Shown one piece after another: positions 26,953 through 36,566 of a DNA stretch of 64,000 nucleotides (position 1 is the first letter of the stretch; each line of letters opens with the position of its first letter). This DNA comes from JAXLRU01 sp046330935. Its GTDB lineage: Bacteria; Actinomycetota; Actinomycetes; Actinomycetales; Kineosporiaceae. The notes under the pieces are model-generated. The model made no database searches, was not told the origin of the DNA, and saw only the letters and a list, made by a program, of their open reading frames with translations. The stretch lies in the NCBI GenBank assembly GCA_046330935.1, contig JAXLRU010000005.1, positions 310,001 through 374,000 of the forward strand, given 5' to 3'. The translations under genes and the position numbers were made by a program.

Positions 26953-28686
26953 TGTCAGCTCGACGCCACGTCGTGCCCTCTCACGGGGGGTGCCGGGGTG
27001 CGGGGGACGGTCAAGGTGAGTGCCGCGTCGGGGGATGTCGGCCGGGTGAGTTGGATCAAGGCGTCCGTGAGGTCATCGTCGGTGGTGCAGTCGGTCGCTT
27101 ATCCGTCGGGGGGCGGCGTGGTGGAGGTGCCGGTGGTGCCGTGGGGTCCTGGGTCGCAGATCGTGAGGGTGTGGGCTGAGGACGCCAACGGTTCTCCGGG
27201 ACCTTCGACGTCGTGGATGGTCAATGTCAAGGACGGGTCTCCGCCGGTGGGGTGGTGGCCGGTCGATGTGGCCGGCGGGTCGACGGTGCCTGACCGTAGC
27301 GGGGAGGGCGTCACCGGTTACGTGAAGCATGATCTGGTGCTCGGTGGCGCGGTGGTGGATCCGAGGGGTCGGCGCAGCGGAAGCGTGGAGCTGGAGCAGA
27401 AGGCGGACTGGAGTTTGCGGTTCGACGGGGTCGATGATTACGCAAGCACGGGAGCGGTGTTCGACGCCGCGGCGCCGTTCACGGTCTCGGCGTGGGTTCT
27501 GCTCAAGAGTGACTCCGTCGACGGCGTCGTGATGTCGGCGTCGAACAGTACGGGCACGTCTGGGTGGGCGTTGAGGTATGTAGCCGCTTCACGCGGGTTC
27601 ACGTTCGGCACCTATACGGTCGCATCGAGCACGAGCGCGCCAGTGTTCGCTGATTCAGTGTCGTCAAGTTTGAGCGTCCGGAACGTGTGGGTGCATGTCG
27701 CCGGCACCTACAACGCCGTGAGGCATGAGGTGCAGGTGTGGGTCGACGGCCAGGCTTCGCCGGCACGTACATTGACGTCAGGCCAGTACCCTCCGGCAGG
27801 TTCAGCGCCGCTGATGATGGGCCGGGTTCGCGTGGCGAACACGTGGAAGAGCTACCTGGGCGGTGTTGTGGACGAACCGATGGCGTGGAAGGAAGCTCTG
27901 ACGGCTGAGTCTGTGCAGAAGTACACCAACGTCATGCCCGGGACGCAGGAGCCGTACTTCTCTCGGACAGCGGTGTTCAGGGCGGGTGTCTACACCATCC
28001 GTACTGACCCGAACGGGGTTGACGTGTTTCAGATGGCCGATGGCAGCGGCGCCTACGCCGCTGATGGTCTGAACAAGAGTGACGTGCTGTCCGTCCTTTC
28101 CGAGACGGATACGGACGGGCCGGCGGTGGTGATGGACGGGGTGGGCGCGTTGTGTCAGTGGGGGCTTTATGTCCCGGCGACGGGGTCTGCGACGGTCACG
28201 GTGAAGGTGAAGCTGGATTCGGCTGATCTGGATGCGAGGTCGGTGGGGTCGAGGATCGCACTGGCCATGCAGCAGAAGCCGGGCAAGGGCGGCCCCGCGT
28301 GGGTGCTCGGGGCGGTGAAGGACACTGCGTCCACGTGGAAGTGGTATCTGACCCGGCCCGATTCGGGGGTCGGCGAGTTGAGGTCGGCCAACCCGGTGGT
28401 GGCGGGGCGCGCGGTGGGAGTGTCGGCGGTCTTCGACGGGGCCGACAACACGATGCGGATCGCGGTGGACGGGCGTTTCGATTTCGAGGGCTCCGCGCCG
28501 GCTGCGGCGCCGGTTCGGGTGCAGACCGGGGGAGTGTTCTGTGTGGGCCGTGAGGTCGTGCCACCGGTCGACCCCAATGGTCCGGTCACGTGGAAGGGGC
28601 AGTTCAAGGGCTTGGTGTACGGGGTCGCCATGTACGCCGGTGCGTTGAACCGCGACCAGCTCGACGCCGAGCGGGACGTGCTGTGA
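26953..28686 (+). pseudogene. secreted DNRLRE/LamG-domain protein, 3' part after the IS3 insertion
   Basis: Continues the interrupted gene in the same frame after the right TTG duplication. It contains two concanavalin-like LamG units: the first with WSLRFDGVDDYASTGAVFDA and FTVSAWVLLKSD through GGVVDEPMAWKEAL, the second with DNTMRIAVDGRFDFEG and GVAMYAGALNRDQL. Both are complete. It has no signal peptide of its own, so any product started inside it would not be exported. Its stop overlaps a GTG (28683) just ahead of the RHS gene, showing the original operon. Confidence 0.8.
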
Positions 28687-28700
28687 GCGGGAGGGGAAAG

Positions 28701-31700
28701 ATGATGAGGTCCTCGTCGAGTGGGTTCGGCGGTCTCGGCGGAGCGTCCCGGGTGTCCTACGGGCTGCGGGCGGGTATCGCCGTGGCGTTGGCAGTGTCGC
28801 TGCTGGCAGTCCCCTCGGGTGATCCTTTCATCCGGGCGGCTGCTGCCGTCGCGGCTGACGGGACGGGCCCGAGCGACCCGCTCGTGACGAAGGTGACACC
28901 GGCTGCGCTGAACGCCACGTTGCTTGATGCGGAGAAGAAGGAGTCCGACGCGCTGGCGGCGATGGTCGCTGCTGCACGGCGTGAGCAGGACGCGGTGCCG
29001 GCCGCGGCCGCGGCGGTGGAGTCGAGGCCGGGGACCGACACCACCAGCGGGGCGAGGACCGGGCGCGGCGGCAAGCACGTCACCCCTGCTCGGACGTCGA
29101 AGGGCGAGCGGCCGCGTCGGGTGGTCGCGCCAGCAGCCGTGGCGGGGCCGGCAGGTGGCGGCGATGTCACGGCGTCGCCGTTGTCGGTGTCCTCGACGTG
29201 GTCGGGTGGGGGGAGTTCGGGGGCGTTCACGTGGTCGTACCCGTTGCGGGTGCCTGCTCCTGGGGTGGGGCCCGCGCCGAGCCTGGCGGTTTCGTACAAC
29301 TCGGGGTCGGTGGATGGGCGGACGTCGGCGACGAACAATCAGGGGTCGTGGTTGGGGGAGGGTTTCGACCTTCCGACGTCGTTCGTGGAGCGGTCGTATG
29401 CGGGGTGCCGTGATGACGGGCACACCGACAGCGGGGACCTGTGTTGGAAGAACGACAACGCCAGTCTGGTGTTGAACGGGAAGTCCACGGCGTTGGTGAA
29501 GGTGTCGGAGGAGTCCTGGCGCTTGGCCGATGACGACGGGTCGAAGGTTCAGCGGGTCTTCGACGCCGAAGGGGCCGCGTCGAGCAACGGGGCGCGGCGC
29601 GGGGAGCGGTGGGTGGTCACGACCACCGAGGGGACGCAGTACTGGTTCGGGCTTGAGAAGGTTCCCGGGTCCAGTGCGGGGACGAACTCGGTGTTCACGG
29701 TCCCGGTGTTCGGTGACGACGCGGGGGAACCGTGCAACGCCTCGACGTTCGCGGCCTCGGCGTGTGTGCAGGCGTGGCGGTGGAACCTGGACTACGTGGT
29801 GGACGTGCACGGCAACGTCGCGGTCTACCGGTACGTGCAGGAGAAGAACGGGTACGCCCGAGGCGGGAACCCTTCCACGTCGGTGTCGTACGTCCGCGGG
29901 GGGTACCTAAGCCGCATCGAGTACGGGCTGCGTGCCAGCGCGATCACTGCGAACGCCCCGTACAAGGTCGACTTCACGGTCGCGGAGCGGTGCACGGCGG
30001 GCTCGACGAACTGCGCGACGCTCGATTCGGCTCATCAGAGGTATTGGCCTGACGTCCCCTTCGACGCGATCTGCAACCTCGACCCGTCGAAGCCGGACGT
30101 GAGGTGCACCTCGGCGCAGCGGTCCCCGGCGTTCTTCACCCGTAAGCGGCTGGTCGGGGTGTCCACGAGTGTGTGGAACGCCCCGGCTGGTGCGACGGCG
30201 GGCTACGTGACCGCCGATGCCTGGTCGTTCAGCCAGGACTACCTGGATCCGGGTGACACCGGTGACACCCGGGACCAGACGTTGTGGTTGTCGTCGTTGC
30301 AGCAGACCAACGTCGTCGACGGGGCGAAACTGCCGCCCGTGTCGTTCCTCCCGACGTTCCTGGCCAACCGGGTCGACACCAATCAGGACGGCCTGCTGCC
30401 GCTGAACCGGCCCCGCCTGATCCGGGTCGTCAGCGAGACGGGGGCCTCGACGACAGTCACCTACGAAGGGCCGGACTGCCCCGCCGCGTCAGCGCGGGTG
30501 GAAGGCAAGAGCACCAGTCGGTGCTTCACGATGAAGTGGTACCCCGAACGCGCTGACACCCCGAAGCTGGACTGGTTCCACAAGTACGTGGTGCACTCGG
30601 TCGTGGTCTCCGACCCCTTCGGGAACTCCCCGGCCACAACCACGACCTACACCTATGGGGGTGGGGCGGGGTGGCGGTACGCGCTGGACCCGATCACTCC
30701 GGTGCGGCAGCGGACGTGGTCGCAGTGGCGGGGCTACGAGAAGGTCACCACCGTGACCGGTGACGGGTCTGACGGCCCGCGCAGCAAGACGGTGACGGTG
30801 TACATGCGGGGCCTGAACGGTGACCGTCAACCTGGCACCAGCAGTCCACGCGTGCAGAACGTGACGGGCATCACGGCCCCCGCGATCACCGACTCCGACC
30901 CGTTGGCCGGGTTCGTCCGGGAGACCGCCACGTACAACGGGGATTCCGCGACCGCTGCGGAGGTGTCGGGCAGCATCAGCAGCCCGTGGCCGTGGGAGAC
31001 GGCCGCGCAGAAGATCTTCAAGCCGGGTACGGGGGAGACCGACTACACGATTCGGGCGTGGTTCGTCAGGACAGCGTCGACGACGGAACGGACCGCGATC
31101 ACCGGCGGGAGCGTTCCCCGGAACCGGCGGGTGATCTCCACGACGACGTATGACCCCACGTACGGAGTCGCGACCCAGGTCGACGCCAGGACCGAGGTCG
31201 ACCCCGCCGTCGCCGGCGGCACGGTGAGCGTGGCCGACCGCACCTGCACGCGCCTTTGGTATGCCCGTGACACCGACAAGGGCCTGAACAATCTGCTCTC
31301 CCGCAAGCAGGTCCTGTCCGTGCCGTGCTCGCAGGCCGCCACCTCCCGGCTGCCCGCAACCGACACCCAAGCCCTGGACGTGATCTCCGACACCGCGTCG
31401 GCGTTCGACGCCGCCACAACCTGGACGCAGAAGCAGGCCCTGACCAAGGGCGAGCCGCGCTGGACCGGGCGAGTCAAGGGCTACACCACCGACCGCAACC
31501 CGATCTGGCAGACGCTGACGACGATGAGCTACGACGCGTTGGGGCGAGTGGCCAAGACCACCGACACCACAGGCGCATCCAGGACAGTGGCGTTCACCCC
31601 CGCCACCACCCTGCCGGTCACGTCCACCACGACGACGAACGCACTGGGCCACACCATCACCTCGGCGTTCGACGTCCGGTGGGGGCTACCCACCAAGGTC

Positions 31701-34598
31701 ACCGGCACGACCGGACGGACCTCCGAGACCGTCTACGACTCCCTGGGTCGGGTCAGCGCGTTCTGGGACGTCAACCTGTCCCGCAGCGGCTCACCGAACC
31801 TGCCCACGCGGAAGTTCACCTACTCCGTGACCAGGAGCGCCCCTGCCTGGGTCAGTACGACGAGTCTCGTCGGGGGCGGGGCTTCCACCCGCACCAGCTA
31901 CCAGATCTACGACGGGTTGATGCGGCTGAGACAAACCCAATCCCCGTCCCCGACGGTGGGGGCGAACAGCGGGGTCGGTCGGGTCCTGACTGTCACCGAG
32001 TACAACTCTCGGGGTCTGGTTCGCTCGCAGGCGGGCGACATTTTCGACGACCAGAAAGCACCCAACGCGACGCTGACCGCCACCACCACGAACCCGCCCG
32101 CGCAGACCGCGACCGCCTATGACGGGGCCGGTCGACCCACGACCAGCACCTTCTCCGTGCTCGGCGTGGCCAAGTGGTCGACCACGACCAGCTACACCGG
32201 CGATTCGGTGGCGACCACCGCGCCCGCCGGCGGCAGCGCCTCCCGCGTCTTCACCGACGCCGCAGGCCGGGAAGTCGAGCGGCGGCAGTACTCCGGCACC
32301 AGCCCGACCGCGGCGACGTATGTGTCCACGAAGAAGAGCTACGACCCTGCCGGGCGCCTGAACAAGGTCACCGGACCCGACGAGGCTGCCTGGACGTACT
32401 CCTACGACCTTTACGGGCGGAAGACCTCCAGCAGCGACCCCGACGCGGGCACGTCGAAGACGACCTACACCGTCCTCGACCAGATCGCCTCCACCACCGA
32501 CGCCCGCGGGAACACCCTCCGTTACGACTACGACGACCTCGGACGCAAGACCGCCGAATATGACGGCGCGAAGGACGACGCGCACTTGTCCGCGACCTGG
32601 ACCTACGACACCCTCCGCAAGGGCCTACCCACCGGGTGGACGAAATACGTGGGTGGCAAGACCGGCCGCGCGTACTCCCAAATGATCACGGCCTACGACA
32701 ACCTGAACCAACCGGAGACCACCAGCTTCACCCTCCCCGACAGCGACCCCCTGATCGCAGCCGGTGTCCCCAAGACGATCAACCACAACACGTGGCGCAA
32801 CCTCGAAGGCAACATCGAGGAAATCTCCGCCACGGCAGTGGCAGGACTGAGCAGGACCAACCTGACGACCCTGTACTCCCCGTTGGGGTTGCCCTCGGGC
32901 ATGTACGGGATCGTGAACCAGGTCAGCTACACCGCCACCGGCCAACTGGAATGGATGCAACTGGAAGGCGTGTCCCAGAACGCGTCCGTCACCTACCGGT
33001 ACGAGACCGGCACCAACCGACTCGTCCAGACTCTGGTCGGCAACAATCAGGCCGCGCTCGTCAGGAACGCCACTTTCAGCTACGACCCGGCCGGCAACCT
33101 CACCGCAGTCAAGGACGTAGCGGCAGGCGCTGGCGGGAAGGCAGATAACCAGTGCTTCACCTACGACGGGTACCGCCGGATGTCCCAGGCATGGACTCCG
33201 GCCGCGGGTGACTGTGCCGCGGCGCCCTCAGCGGCCGGCCTGGGCGGTGCCGCGCCCTACTGGCTGGCCTGGACCTACACCAAGGCCGGGCAACGAGCCA
33301 CCGAAACCCAGACCACACCCGCCGGGGGCGTCTCCACCACGACCTACACCTACGGGACCGGAACGGGCCACCCCCACGCGCTGGCGTCGACCTCGACCAC
33401 CACGACCGGGTCCATGACCGGTGCCGTAGCCGCCAGCGCAGGCCCCACCGTCGGCAGCGGGGTCGGCACCGGCGGCGCGGCCGGGACCCGGACGTTCACC
33501 TACGACCCCTCCGGCAACCCCCTCACGAGGCAGACCGCCGCCGCGGGACCCGTCCAGTCGATGACGTGGGACTCCTGGGGACGCATGGCAAGCAACTCCC
33601 AGCCCGCCACCACCGGGACCACCCCCACCCCCGCACGTGACACGCGCTACCTCTACACCCCTGACGGGGAACTACTCCTCAAACGCCCCGCCCTCGAAAC
33701 CGGACCCGGCGAAACCGTCCTCTACGTGGGCGGCACCGAAATCCACTGGACGAAGACCGCCACCACCTCCGTCCTGACCGGAACCCGAAGGATCACCTTC
33801 GCAGGCCGAGTCATCGCGGTGGAATCCGGCACAGCCGGCGTCCTGGACTCCAAGACGTCGTTCCAGATCGCCGACGAGCAGGGCACCGGCATCATCACCA
33901 TCGACCGGCTCACCCTCAACGTCACCCGCCGCTACACCACCCCCTTCGGCACCACCCGCGGCACCCCCGCCAGCCCCTGGCCCTACGACCACGGATTCCT
34001 CGACAAAACTAGCGACCCCACCACCAACCTCACCCACATCGGCGCCCGCGAGTACGACCCCACCCTCGGCCAATTCCTGTCCGTCGACCCCGTCCTTGAC
34101 ACCGCCGACCCCCAATCCCTCAACGGCTACGCCTACGCGAACAACAACCCCGTCGCCTTCCCCGACCCCACGGGCACGGACGCTGCAGCCTGCTCCGGAA
34201 TCCCAGCCTGCCTCGCCGCGAACGGCGGCAGCTCGGGTATAGGGTCGAAGCCTACGGGCGCACTGAGTGCCGATGGGCTTAGCGGAGGATTGCCGGACGC
34301 CCCGAGTCGCGGGAACTCTTCCGCAAACTCGGAAGAACGGCGTATCCAGACCTACAAGATTAGGCACGACGCGGCGCAAGCATACAATTTTGGCTACATT
34401 CTTTCATGGGCCGCTCAGTCGAGAGTAAAAATGGAGTTCCCGGTACCAGGCGGCTCTGGGGGGATTTCGGGTAATACTGGCTATGTGGACATTGTGAAAT
34501 TCGATTCAACCGGCCGGGGAGGTGAGATCTGGGAGGTCAAGAGGGTTTCGGGGCTCTTCATAGTTGAGGGTGTAGCTGCTGGGGTGATCATGCGCTGA
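28701..34598 (+). CDS. large secreted RHS-repeat protein, toxin domain truncated by an ISL3-family insertion
   Basis: About 1,965 residues. A signal peptide follows ATG 28701 (GLRAGIAVALAVSLLAV). A long N-terminal region with SYNSGSVDGRTSATNNQGSW is followed by a SpvB/TcaC-like and YD-repeat shell (many GxxxxxYD-type units). The RHS core ends at HIGAREYDPTLGQFLSVDP then NGYAYANNNPVAFPDPTG, the boundary after which toxins vary. The toxin domain begins about residue 1830 and contains YVDIV...EIWEVKR, a PD-(D/E)xK nuclease-like motif. The native frame ends at 34551; the last residues (LFIVEGVAAGVIMR) come from the IS. The toxin is therefore incomplete. GTG 28683 is an alternative start. Confidence 0.85.
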   Translation: MMRSSSSGFGGLGGASRVSYGLRAGIAVALAVSLLAVPSGDPFIRAAAAVAADGTGPSDPLVTKVTPAALNATLLDAEKKESDALAAMVAAARREQDAVPAAAAAVESRPGTDTTSGARTGRGGKHVTPARTSKGERPRRVVAPAAVAGPAGGGDVTASPLSVSSTWSGGGSSGAFTWSYPLRVPAPGVGPAPSLAVSYNSGSVDGRTSATNNQGSWLGEGFDLPTSFVERSYAGCRDDGHTDSGDLCWKNDNASLVLNGKSTALVKVSEESWRLADDDGSKVQRVFDAEGAASSNGARRGERWVVTTTEGTQYWFGLEKVPGSSAGTNSVFTVPVFGDDAGEPCNASTFAASACVQAWRWNLDYVVDVHGNVAVYRYVQEKNGYARGGNPSTSVSYVRGGYLSRIEYGLRASAITANAPYKVDFTVAERCTAGSTNCATLDSAHQRYWPDVPFDAICNLDPSKPDVRCTSAQRSPAFFTRKRLVGVSTSVWNAPAGATAGYVTADAWSFSQDYLDPGDTGDTRDQTLWLSSLQQTNVVDGAKLPPVSFLPTFLANRVDTNQDGLLPLNRPRLIRVVSETGASTTVTYEGPDCPAASARVEGKSTSRCFTMKWYPERADTPKLDWFHKYVVHSVVVSDPFGNSPATTTTYTYGGGAGWRYALDPITPVRQRTWSQWRGYEKVTTVTGDGSDGPRSKTVTVYMRGLNGDRQPGTSSPRVQNVTGITAPAITDSDPLAGFVRETATYNGDSATAAEVSGSISSPWPWETAAQKIFKPGTGETDYTIRAWFVRTASTTERTAITGGSVPRNRRVISTTTYDPTYGVATQVDARTEVDPAVAGGTVSVADRTCTRLWYARDTDKGLNNLLSRKQVLSVPCSQAATSRLPATDTQALDVISDTASAFDAATTWTQKQALTKGEPRWTGRVKGYTTDRNPIWQTLTTMSYDALGRVAKTTDTTGASRTVAFTPATTLPVTSTTTTNALGHTITSAFDVRWGLPTKVTGTTGRTSETVYDSLGRVSAFWDVNLSRSGSPNLPTRKFTYSVTRSAPAWVSTTSLVGGGASTRTSYQIYDGLMRLRQTQSPSPTVGANSGVGRVLTVTEYNSRGLVRSQAGDIFDDQKAPNATLTATTTNPPAQTATAYDGAGRPTTSTFSVLGVAKWSTTTSYTGDSVATTAPAGGSASRVFTDAAGREVERRQYSGTSPTAATYVSTKKSYDPAGRLNKVTGPDEAAWTYSYDLYGRKTSSSDPDAGTSKTTYTVLDQIASTTDARGNTLRYDYDDLGRKTAEYDGAKDDAHLSATWTYDTLRKGLPTGWTKYVGGKTGRAYSQMITAYDNLNQPETTSFTLPDSDPLIAAGVPKTINHNTWRNLEGNIEEISATAVAGLSRTNLTTLYSPLGLPSGMYGIVNQVSYTATGQLEWMQLEGVSQNASVTYRYETGTNRLVQTLVGNNQAALVRNATFSYDPAGNLTAVKDVAAGAGGKADNQCFTYDGYRRMSQAWTPAAGDCAAAPSAAGLGGAAPYWLAWTYTKAGQRATETQTTPAGGVSTTTYTYGTGTGHPHALASTSTTTTGSMTGAVAASAGPTVGSGVGTGGAAGTRTFTYDPSGNPLTRQTAAAGPVQSMTWDSWGRMASNSQPATTGTTPTPARDTRYLYTPDGELLLKRPALETGPGETVLYVGGTEIHWTKTATTSVLTGTRRITFAGRVIAVESGTAGVLDSKTSFQIADEQGTGIITIDRLTLNVTRRYTTPFGTTRGTPASPWPYDHGFLDKTSDPTTNLTHIGAREYDPTLGQFLSVDPVLDTADPQSLNGYAYANNNPVAFPDPTGTDAAACSGIPACLAANGGSSGIGSKPTGALSADGLSGGLPDAPSRGNSSANSEERRIQTYKIRHDAAQAYNFGYILSWAAQSRVKMEFPVPGGSGGISGNTGYVDIVKFDSTGRGGEIWEVKRVSGLFIVEGVAAGVIMR

Positions 34599-34650
34599 CG
34601 GGTGAGCTCTGGGCGGTGGGGTTGGGTCGGCGTGGCGGCCGGGTGCCGGG

Positions 34651-34705
34651 GTCGAGGTCTTCCGATCATGGAGGTTCCTACGCCAGCCACCCGGAAGACC
34701 TCGAC
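34651..34705 (+). promoter_or_regulatory. 13-bp perfect inverted repeat abutting the ISL3 transposase start
   Basis: GTCGAGGTCTTCC at 34651-34663 pairs with GGAAGACCTCGAC at 34693-34705, immediately before ATG 34706, with a 29-nt loop. In a transcript entering from outside, the hairpin would occlude the initiation region; it could also be a transposase binding site. The same repeat is kept in copies B and C. Confidence 0.6.
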
Positions 34706-36028
34706 ATGCCTGACGCTACCTTCGCTGCTGCTGATCTGACGACGTTCACACGCGTGGACGAGCTGGGCCTGGAGGTCCTCGGGCAGCTCGTCCAGCCTGA
34801 TCGGGCCGTGTTGGCGTGTCGGGTCGTCCAAGCTGATGACTGGTGCCGGCGGTGTGGCTGTCAGGGCCGGGTGCGCGGCAGCGTGACCCGGCGGCTGGCG
34901 CACGAGCCGTTGGGTTGGCGTCCCACGACGCTGCTGGTCAGAGTGCGCCGCTACCGCTGCACCGGCTGCGGGCACGTGTGGCGTCAGGACACCTCCACGG
35001 CCGCCCCACCGCGGGCGAAGATCTCCCGTGGTGGGTTGCGGTGGGCGCTGGAAGGCCTGGTCGTGGCGCATCTGAGCATCACTCGGATCGCTGCCGGGCT
35101 GGGCGTGGCGTGGAACACCGCCAACGACGCCGTCCTCGCCGAAGGGCAGCGGCTGCTGATCGACGCGCCCGGCCGCCTCGACGGGGTCGCGGTGATCGGC
35201 GTCGATGAGCACGTGTGGCGGCACACCCACCACGGCGGGGACGGGTTCGTCACCGTGGTCATCGACCTGACGCCGGTCCGGGACGGCACCGGCCCCTCCC
35301 GGCTGCTGGCCATGGTCGAAGGCCGCTCCAAGCAGGCGTTCAAGACCTGGCTGGCCGCCCAGGACCCGACCTGGCGGTCAGGGATCGAGGTCGTGGCGAT
35401 GGACGGATTCAGCGGGTTCAAGACCGCCGCTACCGAGGAACTGCCCGACGCGGTGACCGTGATGGACCCCTTCCACGTCGTCCGCCTCGCCGGTGACGCC
35501 CTCCAACGGGTCCGACAGCGCGTCCAGCACGACACGACCGGGCACCGCGGGCGGGCCGGGGACCCGCTGTTCGCCGCCCGCCGCCTCCTGACTACCGGGA
35601 CCGACCTGCTCACCCCCCGACAGCAGACCCGGCTACACGCCCTGTTCGCCGTCGAGGAGCACGTCGAGGTCGAGGCCACCTGGGGCGTCTACCAGCAGAT
35701 CATCGCCGCTTACCGTCACCCTGACCGAGCTCAGGGACGAGCCCACCTCCAACAAGTGATCAACAGCCTTGCCCAGGGCGTCCCTGCCGCCCTCGGCGAG
35801 CTGCGTCGCCTGGGCCGCACCCTCAACCGCCGCGCCGCCGACGTCCTGGCCTACTTCGACCGACCTGGCACCAGCAACGGCCCCACCGAAGCCATCAACG
35901 GCCGCCTCGAACACCTCCGCGGCACCGCGCTGGGCTTCCGCAACCTCACCCACTACATAGCCCGCTCACTCTTGGAGACCGGTGGCTTCCGAAGCAAGAT
36001 CATCGACGGGCTACACCCTCAACTGTGA
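34706..36028 (+). CDS. ISL3-family transposase (copy A)
   Basis: 440 residues. N-terminal zinc finger WCRRCGCQGRVRGS with a second pair YRCTGCGHVWRQ, then a helix-turn-helix (LSITRIAAGLGVAWNTANDAV). The DDE catalytic core has Asp in VIGVDEHVWRH, Asp in VVAMDGFSGFKTA with FHVVRLAGDALQRVR, and the conserved NGPTEAINGRLEHLRGTALGFRN carrying the Glu. Intact. ATG 34706 chosen because it follows the hairpin and starts the aligned domain. The reading frame is open upstream but enters the inverted repeat. Confidence 0.92.
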   Translation: MPDATFAAADLTTFTRVDELGLEVLGQLVQPDRAVLACRVVQADDWCRRCGCQGRVRGSVTRRLAHEPLGWRPTTLLVRVRRYRCTGCGHVWRQDTSTAAPPRAKISRGGLRWALEGLVVAHLSITRIAAGLGVAWNTANDAVLAEGQRLLIDAPGRLDGVAVIGVDEHVWRHTHHGGDGFVTVVIDLTPVRDGTGPSRLLAMVEGRSKQAFKTWLAAQDPTWRSGIEVVAMDGFSGFKTAATEELPDAVTVMDPFHVVRLAGDALQRVRQRVQHDTTGHRGRAGDPLFAARRLLTTGTDLLTPRQQTRLHALFAVEEHVEVEATWGVYQQIIAAYRHPDRAQGRAHLQQVINSLAQGVPAALGELRRLGRTLNRRAADVLAYFDRPGTSNGPTEAINGRLEHLRGTALGFRNLTHYIARSLLETGGFRSKIIDGLHPQL

Positions 36029-36042
36029 AGAGCCGGTTTCGG

Positions 36043-36494
36043 CCTACGAGGTAGGTGATGCGGATTTGCGCCGGTATATTGCCGCCGCGCGCGCTGCAGG
36101 TCTGGGGCGATTCTCGCGCGGCAGCGAGATTGCCGACGGCAGGGAGCTCGTGTGGCCAGACCCAATTGACCCGGAGCACAAGGTCCTCGTGACGCAGGCA
36201 CATAGTCCTAGGGGTTCGTCTGGAGGATCTGTTAAAGGAATGATTGGCTGGTGGGAGCGAGGTCGAAGGGAAGGAGACGAGGAGCAAATCGCGAGAAATT
36301 TGGCTAAGGTTGAGGAAACTCGTCAGTTCCTAGACGCCTGGCCTAACAAGCCCTTCAGACTACTTTCTTGGCTTGACGATAAGATCTCCGGGTACGGATC
36401 GTGGGCGCCAATGATTCCTGGCCCTGGGCTCGGTGCGGGAGGTGGTGCAGGAGCGCCCGGTGCGCCTATCCGGGTGCCGGTTCTGGTACCTTAG
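36043..36494 (+). pseudogene. C-terminal part of the RHS nuclease toxin, separated by ISL3 copy A
   Basis: Joining 34551 to 36043 gives EVKRVSAYEVGDADLRRYIAAARAAGLGRF in one frame, so these 150 codons are the missing end of the RHS toxin. The helix DADLRRYIAAARAAG after the ExK motif is typical of restriction-endonuclease-fold RHS toxins. A Gly/Ala/Pro tail (GPGLGAGGGAGAPGAPIRVP) ends the protein. As it stands the segment has no ribosome-binding site except through the IS. Base composition is poorer in G+C than the RHS core. Confidence 0.8.
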
Positions 36495-36512
36495 CTGAGA
36501 TCATCCTTGTGC

Positions 36513-36544
36513 GTCCGCCCCCCATGCGGACATGGGCGGCGGAC
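36513..36544 (+). terminator. hairpin between toxin end and candidate immunity gene
   Basis: Arms 36513-36525 and 36532-36544 pair over 13 bp with one mismatch around a 6-nt loop. No T-run follows, so it may be an attenuator or RNA-stabilising structure rather than a full terminator. Confidence 0.4.
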
Positions 36545-36566
36545 CTCTCCTAGACAGAAGGCGAAC

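Larger units (their letters stand above)
34552..36034 (+). mobile_element. ISL3-family insertion sequence copy A, 1483 bp, intact
   Basis: Terminal repeats GGCTCTTCATAGTTGAGGGT (left) and the complement of GGCTCTTCACAGTTGAGGGT (right) bound the element. An 8-bp duplication GGTTTCGG is seen at 34544-34551 and 36035-36042, the size expected for ISL3. It carries one transposase gene and sits inside the nuclease toxin domain of the RHS gene. Confidence 0.93.

Noticed and set aside
23650..28686. Programmed frameshift or intein explanation for the split LamG gene
   Set aside because: Inverted repeats, a transposase pair and a target duplication show an IS insertion instead.
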